The position numbers and the translations under genes are program-made. 64,000 nucleotides of DNA, taken from NCBI RefSeq assembly GCF_943736995.1, contig NZ_OX031157.1, forward strand, positions 744,001-808,000. The letters are read 5' to 3'. Under the pieces are notes generated by a model, which ran no database searches, was not told the origin of the DNA, and worked only from the letters and a program-made list of their open reading frames with translations. The stretch comes from Sporosarcina sp. Marseille-Q4943. GTDB taxonomy: Bacteria > Bacillota > Bacilli > Bacillales_A > Planococcaceae. This document shows positions 1-8,012 of this stretch, one piece after another (the first letter of the stretch is position 1; each line of letters starts with the position of its first letter).

Positions 1-956
1 AGTGAGCCCATGAAGCCTTTGAGCTTGATTTCAGGCATCTCTTGTGGCAAAGGTTCCTTGTTCCATACGAGACGAAGCACACGGACGATTTGCTCCGCTT
101 GCTCCTCCGCAAGCTGGGCGCTCGGCGCGTGAGGCAGGTCGGCGATGTCACCGACGACATACGCATCTTCGTAGCCCGGAATTTGGTGATATTGGTTCAG
201 CACGATGCGTCCCCTGTTCATTTCCACGTCCAGTTCACGTGCGATTGCAACCGGCTGGATTCCGGCGGTCCATACGACGGCGTCGACATGGATTTGGTCT
301 TCGTGATTGTAGAGGACATTCTCTTCGACTTTCGTTATGTTCGAGTTTGAAATGACTTCTACCTCATGTTTGTCGAACCAATCTTTGACGTAATTGCTGA
401 GTCGTTCTGGGAAGTCCTTTAGGATGCGTGGTCCCCTGTCGAATAATTTAATTTTCAAATCCGGCCGGCTTTCTCGCAATTCACTCGCCAACTCGATTCC
501 GCTCAAGCCAGCGCCGACAATGCCGACTGTCGCACCTCCGCCAAGACCTTGAAGCAGTTTGTATGTGGCGCGCGATTGGCCGATTGTCTGGATGCTGCTT
601 GTGTATTCCGCTGCTCCCGGTACGTCATGGTAGTTATCCTCGCATCCGAGTCCGATGACAAGCTCGTCGTAAGAGATCTCTTCACCGTTTTTGAGAGCGA
701 TCGCTTTGTCTTCCAATTTAATTTTCGCGATTTCCCCTTCTACGACCTTAAGATTTTCATGTGTAGGTAAGGCGACACGGATGTCCGAGTCTGGTGCCGT
801 TCCCGCTGCCAATGCATAAAATTCTGTTTTAAGACTATGGAAAGGTGTTCTATCAATCAATGTAATTTCCAAATCGGCGGGCAATTCTTTATTGAGTAGA
901 CGAAGCAAAATTCGCATATTACCGTAGCCTGCACCTAATAACACTAGTTTTCTCAT
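1..956 (-). CDS. yutJ: NADH dehydrogenase-like FAD protein YutJ, 3' end cut by window edge
   Basis: Translating the minus strand from ATG at 956 gives MRKLVLLGAGYGNMRILLRL, an N-terminal FAD-binding Rossmann motif (GAGYGN). A second dinucleotide-binding motif (GIVGAGLSGIELA) lies near residue 160, and VVGDVAD near residue 280 is the typical C-terminal FAD contact. This is the type-II NADH dehydrogenase fold: a single-subunit flavoprotein that would pass electrons from NADH to quinone at the membrane face. The gene runs off the left edge, so the C-terminus is missing. An AAAGGAG site precedes the ATG. In Bacillus subtilis yutJ is next to yuzB, as here, which supports YutJ over Ndh proper. The upstream Rex-type box suggests control by the NADH/NAD+ ratio. 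The exact electron acceptor is inference. Confidence 0.88.
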   Translation of the reverse strand, partial: MRKLVLLGAGYGNMRILLRLLNKELPADLEITLIDRTPFHSLKTEFYALAAGTAPDSDIRVALPTHENLKVVEGEIAKIKLEDKAIALKNGEEISYDELVIGLGCEDNYHDVPGAAEYTSSIQTIGQSRATYKLLQGLGGGATVGIVGAGLSGIELASELRESRPDLKIKLFDRGPRILKDFPERLSNYVKDWFDKHEVEVISNSNITKVEENVLYNHEDQIHVDAVVWTAGIQPVAIARELDVEMNRGRIVLNQYHQIPGYEDAYVVGDIADLPHAPSAQLAEEQAEQIVRVLRLVWNKEPLPQEMPEIKLKGFMGS

Positions 957-1001
957 AGTTTTCTCCTTTGCCAATCGTATTTCCGATTTATTCCCATCAT
1001 G

Positions 1002-1030
1002 ATTATAACAGTTTGTGACATGTTTCACAA
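1002..1030 (-). promoter_or_regulatory. SigA-type promoter of yutJ
   Basis: Read on the minus strand: -35 TTGTGA (1025-1030), a 17-nt spacer, then -10 TATAAT (1002-1007). A TGT just before the -10 makes it an extended -10. The start codon lies about 45 nt downstream. The -35 is formed by one arm of the Rex-like palindrome. Confidence 0.75.
1013..1030. promoter_or_regulatory. Rex-type operator overlapping the yutJ -35
   Basis: The 18-bp sequence TTGTGACATGTTTCACAA has perfect 6-bp arms TTGTGA/TCACAA with a 6-bp centre. This matches the Firmicutes Rex consensus (TTGTGA-n6-TCACAA). It overlaps the -35 of the yutJ promoter, where a bound redox repressor would block transcription. It also lies upstream of the rightward yuzB promoter. 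Rex itself is not encoded in this window. Confidence 0.75.
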
Positions 1031-1043
1031 TAAGACATCCTAT

Positions 1044-1072
1044 TTGACGGCTGATGAAAATAAGAGTAGCAT
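1044..1072 (+). promoter_or_regulatory. Probable promoter of yuzB
   Basis: TTGACG (1044-1049), a 17-nt spacer and TAGCAT (1067-1072) are placed just before the yuzB ribosome-binding site. The -35 is strong and the -10 weak. Confidence 0.45.
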
Positions 1073-1095
1073 GCCAAGTAGGTGAGGTGATCGTC

Positions 1096-1332
1096 GTGAA
1101 TCCGATCGTAGAATTCTGTATGAGCAATCTTGCTAACGGTTCACAGAAGACATTGGAAGCGTTGGAAAGGGATCCAAATATAGATGTGCTGGAATATGGC
1201 TGTCTCAGTTATTGCACGAAATGTGCTGAAGGATTATATGCACTCGTCAATGGTGAAGTCGTCGAAGCAGACACACCAGAAGAATTGACGGAGCGGATTT
1301 ATCAATTCATAGAAGAAAATCCTTTATTCTAA
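1096..1332 (+). CDS. yuzB: YuzB family protein (DUF1450)
   Basis: A 78-residue protein beginning MNPIVEFCMSNLA from a GTG codon. AGGTGAGGTGA lies about 7 nt upstream. An upstream in-frame ATG at 1054 has no ribosome-binding site and would add residues absent from the family. Conserved cysteines are visible: one in the N-terminal EFC motif and a pair in CLSYCTKCAE. The DUF1450 family is small, soluble and of unknown function, possibly binding a metal or thiol. It is divergent from yutJ, the same neighbourhood as in Bacillus. Confidence 0.85.
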   Translation: MNPIVEFCMSNLANGSQKTLEALERDPNIDVLEYGCLSYCTKCAEGLYALVNGEVVEADTPEELTERIYQFIEENPLF

Positions 1333-1336
1333 TCTC

Positions 1337-1516
1337 AAAAGCGGAGAGTGGCGTTTAGTTCCGACAGTTAAATCAAAGATGTGCTCGTAACGCTTTGCTT
1401 TTACTCGCAAAAGCCGTTCTGCGTGACGGCTTTCGCTGGAGGACTTGAAAAAAAGGCGCTTTTGCCTTTTCTTTCAAGACCGAAGCGACCCGAGAGGCTG
1501 CCACCCGGAGCTAGAC
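1337..1516. repeat. Dispersed repeat, family B (with family A-like segment)
   Basis: The 180 bp between yuzB and yutF carry no gene. The right part (about 1450-1516: AAGGCGCTTTTGCC..., then CGAGAGGCTGCCACCCGGAGC, TAGACG) matches the element at 7892-8002, which ends GAGCCTCTGGCGACCGGAGC, TAGACG. The left part (about 1388-1440, AACGCTTTGCTTTTACTCGC and following) matches a segment inside the family A copies near 12541 and 26217. This copy therefore looks like a mosaic of two repeat families. Confidence 0.65.
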
Positions 1517-1523
1517 GAAGACA

Positions 1524-1557
1524 AGAAAGAACCGTAATTTTCATTGCGGTTCTTTTT
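1524..1557 (-). terminator. Rho-independent terminator after yutF
   Basis: AAGAACCG and CGGTTCTT form a stem around a 12-nt loop, with A and T tracts on both sides so that it could act in both directions. It overlaps the end of yutF and also faces the end of yuzB. Confidence 0.75.
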
Positions 1558-2314
1558 TATTCCAATCTGCAAGGCTTTTGTAAAGATATGTCGGTAGCTC
1601 CAACTGCGCCTTCACCGTCTCCAAACTTGTCACGCCGCCCTCTACATAGATTGTATCGATGCCGAAGCGGATTCCTGCCTGGATGTCGGTTTCGTAGTTG
1701 TCACCGATCATGATCATTTCGTCTTTCCTATACCCTTTTTGTTGAATGAAATGCAACAAATGCGGCTCCGGTTTTCCAATAAAGATAGCAGTGCGATCCG
1801 TCGTCGATTCCAGAAGCTTCACAAACGAGCCATTCCCCGGGACGAGCCCTCTTTCTGTCGGGAATGCTCGATCGCCATTCGTCGCAATAAAACGCGCCCC
1901 TGCGCGAATCGCCAAACTGGCGGCAGCGAGTTTTTCATATGTAATGCTGCGGTCGATTCCAATGACAACGACGTCCGGATTTTGTGAGGTCAGCTCAAAC
2001 CCTTCCGAAACTAGTGCTTGTTCTAGCCCTTCTTCGCCAATCATCATGATGGATGCACCTTCGAATTGCTCTTTGCAATATTTTGCGGAAGCAATGGCCG
2101 ATGTCATGATCTGTTCCGGAGTTGTCTTAATTCCCATCCGGTGGAGTTTCGTTTGAAATTGGTTTGCCGTCTGAGAAGAATTATTCGTTATATAATAAGG
2201 TTCAATGCCACTTCGCTGAAGTTCTTCAATTAAGACAGCAGCTTCCGGAATCACTTCATTTCCCCGGTAGACCGTCCCATCCAAGTCAAAGCAAACCGCT
2301 TTATAGTTGTCCAT
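1541..2314 (-). CDS. yutF: HAD-superfamily IIA phosphatase YutF (NagD-like)
   Basis: A 257-residue haloacid-dehalogenase-type phosphatase. Motif I is CFDLDGTVYRG near the N-terminus, motif II is ITNNSS near residue 43, the lysine motif is IGKPEP near residue 180, and motif III is MIGDNYETDI near residue 203. The C2 cap between motifs II and III is typical of subfamily IIA (TIGR01457). It should be a cytosolic Mg2+-dependent sugar- or nucleotide-phosphate phosphatase; the physiological substrate is not evident. It lies 2 nt after yutE, so the two are probably cotranscribed. Confidence 0.92.
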   Translation of the reverse strand: MDNYKAVCFDLDGTVYRGNEVIPEAAVLIEELQRSGIEPYYITNNSSQTANQFQTKLHRMGIKTTPEQIMTSAIASAKYCKEQFEGASIMMIGEEGLEQALVSEGFELTSQNPDVVVIGIDRSITYEKLAAASLAIRAGARFIATNGDRAFPTERGLVPGNGSFVKLLESTTDRTAIFIGKPEPHLLHFIQQKGYRKDEMIMIGDNYETDIQAGIRFGIDTIYVEGGVTSLETVKAQLELPTYLYKSLADWNKKEPQ

Positions 2315-2316
2315 CT

Positions 2317-2766
2317 TTACTGCTCCTGTGGGCTGAAGGCGGAAACAGGACCGAGTTCATTCTCCAAGTAATGCCTCACCTTAACCGGGAATGCTTTCAT
2401 TTCTTCCTTTGTTTCATGTAAAACCGCTTCAATCTCTTCATTGTCCACTTCAACAAATTCCCGAACAATCATTTTTCGGAGTCCGATCACTTTTTTCAAC
2501 GGGCCACTCATTTCAGGCGTAATCACTTTCTCATCTTCCATGATGTCGATAATATCGTCATAGCTGCCCGGATCACGCATAATGAAGCCATCAATCATAG
2601 AATTGCCTACGTCGATGATTGACTCGACGAGCGTATGTGCAATCCTTTCAAGTGCTAGCGATTGGACTTTGCTCTCATTCCATTTTTGATGCCCTTCAAA
2701 TAAAGCGAGAAGGCTTTCCATATAAGCAAGTGTTTCATTAATTTTTTGACGGTCGATAAAGTACAA
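2317..2766 (-). CDS. yutE: YutE, DUF86 (HepT-like) protein
   Basis: A 149-residue all-helical protein. The chosen start is TTG at 2766 (residues LYFIDRQKI, read MYFIDRQKI), because GGGAGGG sits 5-7 nt upstream. An ATG 75 nt further upstream has no such site and would add a non-conserved tail. The family (DUF86, related to the HepT toxins of HepT/MntA systems) is represented in Bacillus by the stand-alone YutE. The RNase/toxin motif RX4-6H is not clearly preserved, and there is no adjacent nucleotidyltransferase gene, so toxin activity is doubtful. Function unknown. Confidence 0.85.
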   Translation of the reverse strand: MYFIDRQKINETLAYMESLLALFEGHQKWNESKVQSLALERIAHTLVESIIDVGNSMIDGFIMRDPGSYDDIIDIMEDEKVITPEMSGPLKKVIGLRKMIVREFVEVDNEEIEAVLHETKEEMKAFPVKVRHYLENELGPVSAFSPQEQ

Positions 2767-2872
2767 AGTTGTTCCCTCCCGGTAGTCTAAACTCAAATCC
2801 ATCATATCATAATGGGCACACGAATAAACCGCCTTGTACACAGCATCCTATGTACGTAGCGGTTCATCCATC

Positions 2873-3175
2873 CTATTCCTGTTCGACCGGCTGCACCTTC
2901 ACCTTGCCGACTTTTTGAAGGACAAAGTAGGCACATCCGAAATTACAGTATTCATAAAGATAATCCTGTAACGTGCTTATTTTCGTTTCATATGTCGCCT
3001 TGGAATTACGGTCTTCGTAAAAACCTTTCAGCCGGAGCTGACCGTAACCCCAATCGCCTAAAATATAGTCGTATTTGGACAGCACATCGCTAAACCTTGC
3101 GACCAATGCTTCCTCGTTGAAACCATCCCGGTAATCCGTAATAATTTCATATTCGTAGTTATTTATTGTTACCAA
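2873..3175 (-). CDS. yutD: YutD family protein (DUF1027)
   Basis: A small cytosolic protein of about 100 residues. The central block GDWGYGQLRLKGF and the C-terminal EYCNFGCAYFVL are the hallmark segments of the YutD family. The start is taken as TTG at 3175, giving MVTINNYEYEI, because GGCGGTGAT lies 5 nt upstream; ATG at 3190 is in frame but lacks a site. The two cysteines in the C-terminal motif may bind something, but the function is unknown. It ends about 105 nt before yutE and begins just after lipA, so the four genes lipA-yutD-yutE-yutF probably form one transcript. Confidence 0.85.
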   Translation of the reverse strand: MVTINNYEYEIITDYRDGFNEEALVARFSDVLSKYDYILGDWGYGQLRLKGFYEDRNSKATYETKISTLQDYLYEYCNFGCAYFVLQKVGKVKVQPVEQE

Positions 3176-3191
3176 ACTTATCACCGCCATT

Positions 3192-4139
3192 TCAGCTATG
3201 CACCGTTGTTGATTCTAACAGAGCGTCCCCGATCCGCTGTTTTTCTCTTGCAGCGGCATTGACCTGTTCGTCCGCATGATAGCTTGAACGTACCAATGGA
3301 CCCGCTTCACAATGTGAAAATCCTTTAGACATTGCAATTTTACGAAGCTCTCCAAATTCTTGGGGCGTGTAATACTTTTGGACTTTCAAATGTTTTTTCG
3401 TAGGCTGCAAATATTGGCCGATTGTCATAATGTCGACTTTATGTGCACGTAGGTCATCCATCGTTTCGATGATCTCTTCCCATGTCTCGCCAAGCCCAAG
3501 CATTAAGGAAGATTTCGTCGGGATTTCCGGATACATTTCTTTTGCACGGAGAAGAAGCTCCAAAGAACGATCGTATGTCGCTCTTGCTCGGACTCTCGGC
3601 GTCAACCTACGGACTGTTTCGATATTATGATTTAGTATGTCCGGCTTTGCGTCCATTAAGCGCGCTAGATTATCATAATCCCCTCCCATGTCGGAAGGCA
3701 ACACTTCAACAGTCGTAAACGGGTTTTTGCGACGTATGGCACGGATCGTTTCAGCAAATACAGCTGATCCGCCGTCTTTCAAGTCATCTCTCGCAACCGC
3801 TGTAACTACGACATGCTTCAAGTTCATAAGGGAAACGGAATCCGCGACGCGTTCCGGTTCAGCCAAATCGAGCTCATTCGGCAATCCGGTTTTCACTGCA
3901 CAGAAACGGCAAGCGCGTGTACAAATAGCGCCTAGAATCATAAATGTAGCCGTACGGCGCTCGCCCCAGCATTCATGGATGTTTGGACAGCGTGCTTCTT
4001 CACATACGGTATGTAAGTTTTTTTCACGCATTAATTTTTTTAAGTCCGTATAGTTTTCGTTCGTGTTCAATTTAATTTTAAGCCAATCGGGCTTTCGAAC
4101 ATGTTCTGTCTTTTTCCCTATTTCTGGTCTACATGACAC
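3192..4139 (-). CDS. lipA: Lipoyl synthase LipA
   Basis: A radical-SAM enzyme that inserts two sulfurs into protein-bound octanoyl groups to make lipoate. All signature sites are visible: the auxiliary cluster cysteines in [12 protein letters not shown], the radical-SAM motif CTRACRFC, and the C-terminal RSSYHA. I place the start at GTG 4139 ([13 protein letters not shown]), giving 315 residues. An AATGGAG site is about 9 nt upstream and the family begins near there; the open frame to 4274 would add 45 unrelated residues. Substrates in this window include GcvH (23.4 kb), whose lipoyl lysine depends on this pathway. Confidence 0.95.
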   Translation of the reverse strand: MSCRPEIGKKTEHVRKPDWLKIKLNTNENYTDLKKLMREKNLHTVCEEARCPNIHECWGERRTATFMILGAICTRACRFCAVKTGLPNELDLAEPERVADSVSLMNLKHVVVTAVARDDLKDGGSAVFAETIRAIRRKNPFTTVEVLPSDMGGDYDNLARLMDAKPDILNHNIETVRRLTPRVRARATYDRSLELLLRAKEMYPEIPTKSSLMLGLGETWEEIIETMDDLRAHKVDIMTIGQYLQPTKKHLKVQKYYTPQEFGELRKIAMSKGFSHCEAGPLVRSSYHADEQVNAAAREKQRIGDALLESTTVHS

Positions 4140-4173
4140 GATAACCGACTCCATTCCTAGTTGCTTGTTTTGC

Positions 4174-4182
4174 AGTATATCA
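4174..4182 (-). promoter_or_regulatory. Possible extended -10 promoter of lipA
   Basis: Minus strand TGATATACT (TG-n-TATACT) lies 35 nt upstream of the GTG start. No good -35 is found at the correct distance; a TTGACA is present but only 7 nt from the -10. Confidence 0.35.
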
Positions 4183-4283
4183 CTTCTGTCAATGTAACAT
4201 ATATTCTGACATCCAACAACTATTGATAATATAGAGAAAACTGGATTTCCGCTACAATCCATGCTAAATATCAAATAATAAAA

Positions 4284-4311
4284 AGAAAGCGCCGTGTAAT
4301 AGGCGCTTTCT
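4284..4311 (-). terminator. Terminator after the NSS transporter operon
   Basis: GAAAGCGCC (4285-4293) and GGCGCTTTC (4302-4310) form a perfect 9-bp stem with an 8-nt loop. It is followed on the minus strand by TTTTTATTAT. Confidence 0.85.
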
Positions 4312-4337
4312 TTGTAGGTTACTCATTTCATACAGAG

Positions 4338-4445
4338 TCAGGCTCTGCCTTTGGATTTGGATACTGCCCAAAATATACTTCCCGCAAGTCCTCCCCAAAT
4401 GACGAGGATTCCGAGAATCATCATGAAAATAGCTCCACCGCTCAT
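4338..4445 (-). CDS. metS: Small subunit of NSS amino-acid importer (MetS family)
   Basis: A 35-residue single-span membrane peptide starting MSGGAIFMMILGILVIWGGL, with a polar tail ending SKSKGRA. TAAGGAGG lies 7 nt before the ATG. It follows the NSS transporter by 12 nt on the same strand. In Corynebacterium the MetPS importer needs such a small subunit, and the size, Gly-rich helix and position fit that family. It is too short for most ORF finders. The role as an obligatory partner is inferred from the family. Confidence 0.85.
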   Translation of the reverse strand: MSGGAIFMMILGILVIWGGLAGSIFWAVSKSKGRA

Positions 4446-4457
4446 AGCGAATCCTCC

Positions 4458-5987
4458 TTATCGATTATCGTAGTCTGTTGAGTTCGTTGCATTCTTGTTC
4501 CATTTCATTACCGTAAAGATGATTGCCATGACGATGGCGAATAATGCTACCATCCAGCCGGTTGACATGATGAAGGCGTTCGAATATCCTTCGTAGTTTC
4601 CATTATCAGTCTCATGCAATTTGAAAATATTGATGCGCAGCAAGTCGAACATCATATACCCGAGGACAATCGGTGTAATGACGCTCAGGCAAACTTTCCA
4701 CCATGTGCCGACACGTATATCCGAGATTTCATTCGCATGCGATTCGAAAACCCCAAGCTTTTTGAAGACCCAAGCAATCATGATGACTTCCACCAAACCG
4801 ATTGCGGCTACACCGAACTGGTTGATGAAGTAGTCTGCGACATCGAGGAAATACAAACCGCCGCGTGTAGCGAACAGCAATGAGATAATTGCTGCAAGCC
4901 CTACACCGAAAAGGACGGACTTCGTACGCGAGATATTGAATTTTTCCGAAATCCCTGCGATATACGTCTCACAGATCGAGATGAGCGATGTAAGACCTGC
5001 CAAGACGAGTGACAGGAAGAACAAGGCTCCGAAAAGTCCATTCATCCCAGGCATCTCATTAATGATTTTCGGGAAAACAACGAACGCGAGTCCAACGCCT
5101 GCGGAAGCAACTTCTGCAACCGACGTGTTCGCTTGTGTCGCCATGAAGCCTAGTGCGGCGAAAACTCCGATTCCAGCAAGCAATTCGAATCCTGAATTCG
5201 CAAATCCAGTAATAAATGCGTTATTTGTAATATCCGATTTCTTCGGCAAGTAACTTGAGTATGTGATCATGATGGCAAAGGCTATCGAAAGACTGAAGAA
5301 GATGTGTCCATATGCCGCTACCCATACTTGTGAATTTGCCAATTTGCTCAAGTCTGGTTTGAAGAATGCATCTAGACCGAGCGCCGCCCCGTCAAGAGTG
5401 ATTGCCCGGATGACGACAAGAAGGAATACGACGACTAGCGTCGGAATGAAAATCCTGTTTGCCAACTCGATTCCTCGTTTGACTCCTGCTAATAGAATAA
5501 TGAAGGCGATTGCCCAAACGAGGATGAGCGGAATAAGCACTCCTGGCACAAGCCCGCCGACATCTCCTGGAGTATCCGCCAAGTTCAGTACGCTACCGAA
5601 CAGGAATCCTCCAGTATCATCCCCCCATGCCATATTGAAGGAATAGATTGTGTACTTCATTGCCCAAGCGATGATGACTGCATAATACGTTGAGATGACG
5701 AATGAGACGAATATGCCCCACCATCCCAACCACTCGGCCCCTTTTCCTTTCATACGAAAGAATGATAGAGGCGCAGAACCACGATACTTATGACCTATCG
5801 TGAATTCCATGATCAAAATCGGAATACCTGCGGTCAGAAGTGCAAATAAGTATGGAATAAAAAATGCCCCTCCGCCGTTTTCATACGCAACATATGGAAA
5901 ACGCCAGATGTTACCTAAACCGACAGCCGATCCAACAGCCGCTAAAATAAAGCCGGCACGGGTCCCCCATTGTGAACGCTGTTCCAT
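4458..5987 (-). CDS. Sodium-dependent amino-acid transporter, NSS (SNF) family
   Basis: A 509-residue polytopic membrane protein. The N-terminus reads WGTRAGFILAAVGSAVGLGN, then IWRFPYVAYENGGGAF: the NSS signature that forms the Na+- and substrate-binding unwound helix 1. Roughly 11-12 hydrophobic spans follow. With the small-subunit gene directly downstream it belongs to the methionine/alanine import (MetPS, YhdH-like) branch, so methionine, alanine or another neutral amino acid is the likely substrate, driven by Na+. It has its own consensus promoter and a terminator after the small subunit, so the two genes form a self-contained operon. Confidence 0.93.
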   Translation of the reverse strand: MEQRSQWGTRAGFILAAVGSAVGLGNIWRFPYVAYENGGGAFFIPYLFALLTAGIPILIMEFTIGHKYRGSAPLSFFRMKGKGAEWLGWWGIFVSFVISTYYAVIIAWAMKYTIYSFNMAWGDDTGGFLFGSVLNLADTPGDVGGLVPGVLIPLILVWAIAFIILLAGVKRGIELANRIFIPTLVVVFLLVVIRAITLDGAALGLDAFFKPDLSKLANSQVWVAAYGHIFFSLSIAFAIMITYSSYLPKKSDITNNAFITGFANSGFELLAGIGVFAALGFMATQANTSVAEVASAGVGLAFVVFPKIINEMPGMNGLFGALFFLSLVLAGLTSLISICETYIAGISEKFNISRTKSVLFGVGLAAIISLLFATRGGLYFLDVADYFINQFGVAAIGLVEVIMIAWVFKKLGVFESHANEISDIRVGTWWKVCLSVITPIVLGYMMFDLLRINIFKLHETDNGNYEGYSNAFIMSTGWMVALFAIVMAIIFTVMKWNKNATNSTDYDNR

Positions 5988-6032
5988 TACAATTCCCCTT
6001 TCCTTTGTACCTACTAAAAGTTTACCATTTTC

Positions 6033-6049
6033 AGATTATTATATAATCT
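6033..6049. promoter_or_regulatory. Palindrome just downstream of the NSS transporter promoter
   Basis: AGATTAT-TAT-ATAATCT is a perfect 7-bp inverted repeat centred about 16 nt downstream of the -10. A position near +1/+10 would suit a repressor operator. The regulator is unknown. Confidence 0.35.
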
Positions 6050-6056
6050 TTAAATA

Positions 6057-6085
6057 AGTATATCCGTCTTAGTATCTATTGTCAA
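6057..6085 (-). promoter_or_regulatory. Consensus SigA promoter of the NSS transporter operon
   Basis: Minus strand TTGACA (6080-6085), exactly 17 nt, then TATACT (6057-6062). The leader is about 65 nt. Confidence 0.8.
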
Positions 6086-6218
6086 AATGTTTTTTATTGA
6101 AAAAATACCCAATTTGAATTATGACTTTTCCCCTTTGTCGGTGTAAATCAAAAGAGTTGAAGGTAGTGCAAATTTATGATTGGCGATCTCCATATATGTC
6201 CGGTTTATGATGAAACAA

Positions 6219-6265
6219 TAAAAAAACTGCCACCTCCGCCGAATGACTAGCGGTTGTGACAGTTT
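6219..6265 (-). terminator. Terminator after the NhaC-family transporter
   Basis: An imperfect stem pairs AAACTGCCACCTCCGC with GCGGTTGTGACAGTTT. It is followed on the minus strand by a run of T (the A-run at 6220-6227 on the plus strand). Confidence 0.65.
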
Positions 6266-6272
6266 ACATTGG

Positions 6273-7850
6273 TTAGAAGGAAGTCGCTTTCACTTCTACT
6301 TTGTTCCGTTTTGATGTCCATACAGTGAATAAGGCAGTAATTAGGACGACGACTGCAGCAAGGCCGATCCAAACCGACCCTGTGAGCCCAAGGACTAAGT
6401 AGCCGATTATAGCAATGCCGGCTGAAATTAAAGCATATGGGAGCTGTGTCGATACGTGGTCCATATGGTTGGATCCTGCGCCCGTTGATGAAAGAATCGT
6501 CGTATCGGAAATCGGTGAACAGTGATCGCCGAAAACGGCCCCTGCCAATACAGCAGATAATGCCGGAAGTAGCAGTTCTGGCTCCGCATTGATCATAATC
6601 GTTCCGGCAATCGGAAGAAGGATGCCGAAAGAGCCCCACGAAGTCCCTGTCGAAAACGCCATTAATCCAGCGAGGACAAACATGATGACTGGCAGGAAGT
6701 TAACAGGTACATTTGACTGTTCCACGACACTTGATAAGAAAGGACCGGTTTCCAATACGCCAATCAAATGCGTCAATCCCCATGCGAAAATTAAAATAAG
6801 AATTGCTGGCATCATCGCGCTGATGCCACTCATAAACGCTTTGCCTACAAGGCTATAGGAAGCTGTCTCGTTTTTCCCCATTTGAGAAATATAAAGGACC
6901 GCTGCCAATACTGTACCCGCAAGACCACCAACCATCAATGACAATGGAACGTCGGTGTTTTCAAAAATGGTCCAAATGCTTGACGATCCGCCGATGCGAT
7001 AGCCTGTCCAAAGCATCATCCCTAATGTAACGATGACTAGAGTGATGATCGGTGCAATCAAATCAATGACACGTCCATAGGAGTGTACAGGGAAATCCTC
7101 TTTCAATTGACCCGGGATTTCTTTTTTCGGATCGAAAAGTTCGCCTTTTTCTTGGGCGCGCGTTTCATGTCTTTTCATTTCAAAGTAATCGATATTTGTC
7201 CAGGCAAAGAAAAACACCATTGCCAATGTAGCGATAACGTAAAAATTCATCGGCGCCATCATTAAAAACGCGGATAGCGGCGAGTAGCTGATTGCAGCAG
7301 ACGTGCCAAAGATAAGAGCCAATTGGCCGATGAGAAATGCCCCCCAGCTGGAGATCGGCGAGATAACGCAAATCGGAGCGGATGTGGAATCGATGAAGTA
7401 TGCCAATTTCGCCCTTGAAATGCGATGCTGATCCGTAATCGGCCGTGCAATTTGCCCGACAGCCAATGAATTGAAATAATCATCCACGAAAATGAGGATT
7501 CCAAGGAGCACTGTCAACAACTTCGCCCCACGTCTCGTTTTAATACGCTTGACTGCCCATTCCGCAAACGCCCTGCTTCCGCCAGATAAGCTGACAAATG
7601 CAGTAATGACTCCTAATAATAAAATGAAAACCATGATGAAAATATTATACGTATTCACTTCCCCTTCAGACCAGAAAGAGACAATCATTGCAGTCCAAAG
7701 ATTTTGCAACGTATCGACCGGTGAAAAGCTTGCGACCAATAATGCCGCTGTTACAATTCCCGATCCAAGTGATAATAATACCCTTTTTGTCGCCAACACC
7801 ATAACAATTGCCACGATTGGCGGCAAGATTGAAACCCAAGTGCCTATCAT
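6273..7850 (-). CDS. NhaC-family Na+-coupled transporter, probable lysine carrier (LysW-type)
   Basis: A 525-residue membrane protein with about 12 hydrophobic spans. Conserved polar segments inside them (FVDDYFNSLAVG near residue 121, FSTGTSWGSFG near 408, GDHCSPISDTTILSS near 445) are typical of the NhaC/ion-transporter superfamily. A strong GGAGG site precedes ATG 7850. The leader contains a lysine riboswitch and attenuator, so expression should fall when lysine is abundant. Comparative genomics has assigned NhaC-family genes under L-boxes as lysine transporters (LysW). By that logic this is a lysine importer rather than a Na+/H+ antiporter; direct substrate evidence is absent. Confidence 0.88.
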   Translation of the reverse strand: MIGTWVSILPPIVAIVMVLATKRVLLSLGSGIVTAALLVASFSPVDTLQNLWTAMIVSFWSEGEVNTYNIFIMVFILLLGVITAFVSLSGGSRAFAEWAVKRIKTRRGAKLLTVLLGILIFVDDYFNSLAVGQIARPITDQHRISRAKLAYFIDSTSAPICVISPISSWGAFLIGQLALIFGTSAAISYSPLSAFLMMAPMNFYVIATLAMVFFFAWTNIDYFEMKRHETRAQEKGELFDPKKEIPGQLKEDFPVHSYGRVIDLIAPIITLVIVTLGMMLWTGYRIGGSSSIWTIFENTDVPLSLMVGGLAGTVLAAVLYISQMGKNETASYSLVGKAFMSGISAMMPAILILIFAWGLTHLIGVLETGPFLSSVVEQSNVPVNFLPVIMFVLAGLMAFSTGTSWGSFGILLPIAGTIMINAEPELLLPALSAVLAGAVFGDHCSPISDTTILSSTGAGSNHMDHVSTQLPYALISAGIAIIGYLVLGLTGSVWIGLAAVVVLITALFTVWTSKRNKVEVKATSF

Positions 7851-7891
7851 AAAAACATTCCTCCAATTTTTCGGAACGGTAGGTAAACAAA

Positions 7892-8002
7892 AGCGTAGGA
7901 CGCCTGTTTAGAGGCGACGGGCATAAGGCGAAGATGCGGCGTGGCGCTTTTTGCCACAAAGCATCTTTGACTTATGACCCCGAGCCTCTGGCGACCGGAG
8001 CT
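7892..8002. repeat. Dispersed repeat, family B
   Basis: From AAGCGTAGGACGCC to CGGAGCTAGACGCAG. The ends and several inner blocks match the element at 1337-1516. Inside, GATGCGGCGTGGCGC and GCCACAAAGCATC are largely self-complementary, so the transcript would fold into a long hairpin. It lies between the lysine-riboswitch terminator and the coding start, within the 5' leader of the transporter mRNA. Confidence 0.65.
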
Positions 8003-8012
8003 AGACGCAGAA

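Noticed and set aside
2317..2841. Longer yutE starting from ATG at 2841
   Set aside because: The extra 25 residues lack family similarity and a ribosome-binding site; TTG at 2766 with GGGAGGG fits both.
3192..4274. Longer lipA from ATG at 4274
   Set aside because: The first 45 codons overlap the probable promoter and do not match lipoyl synthases.
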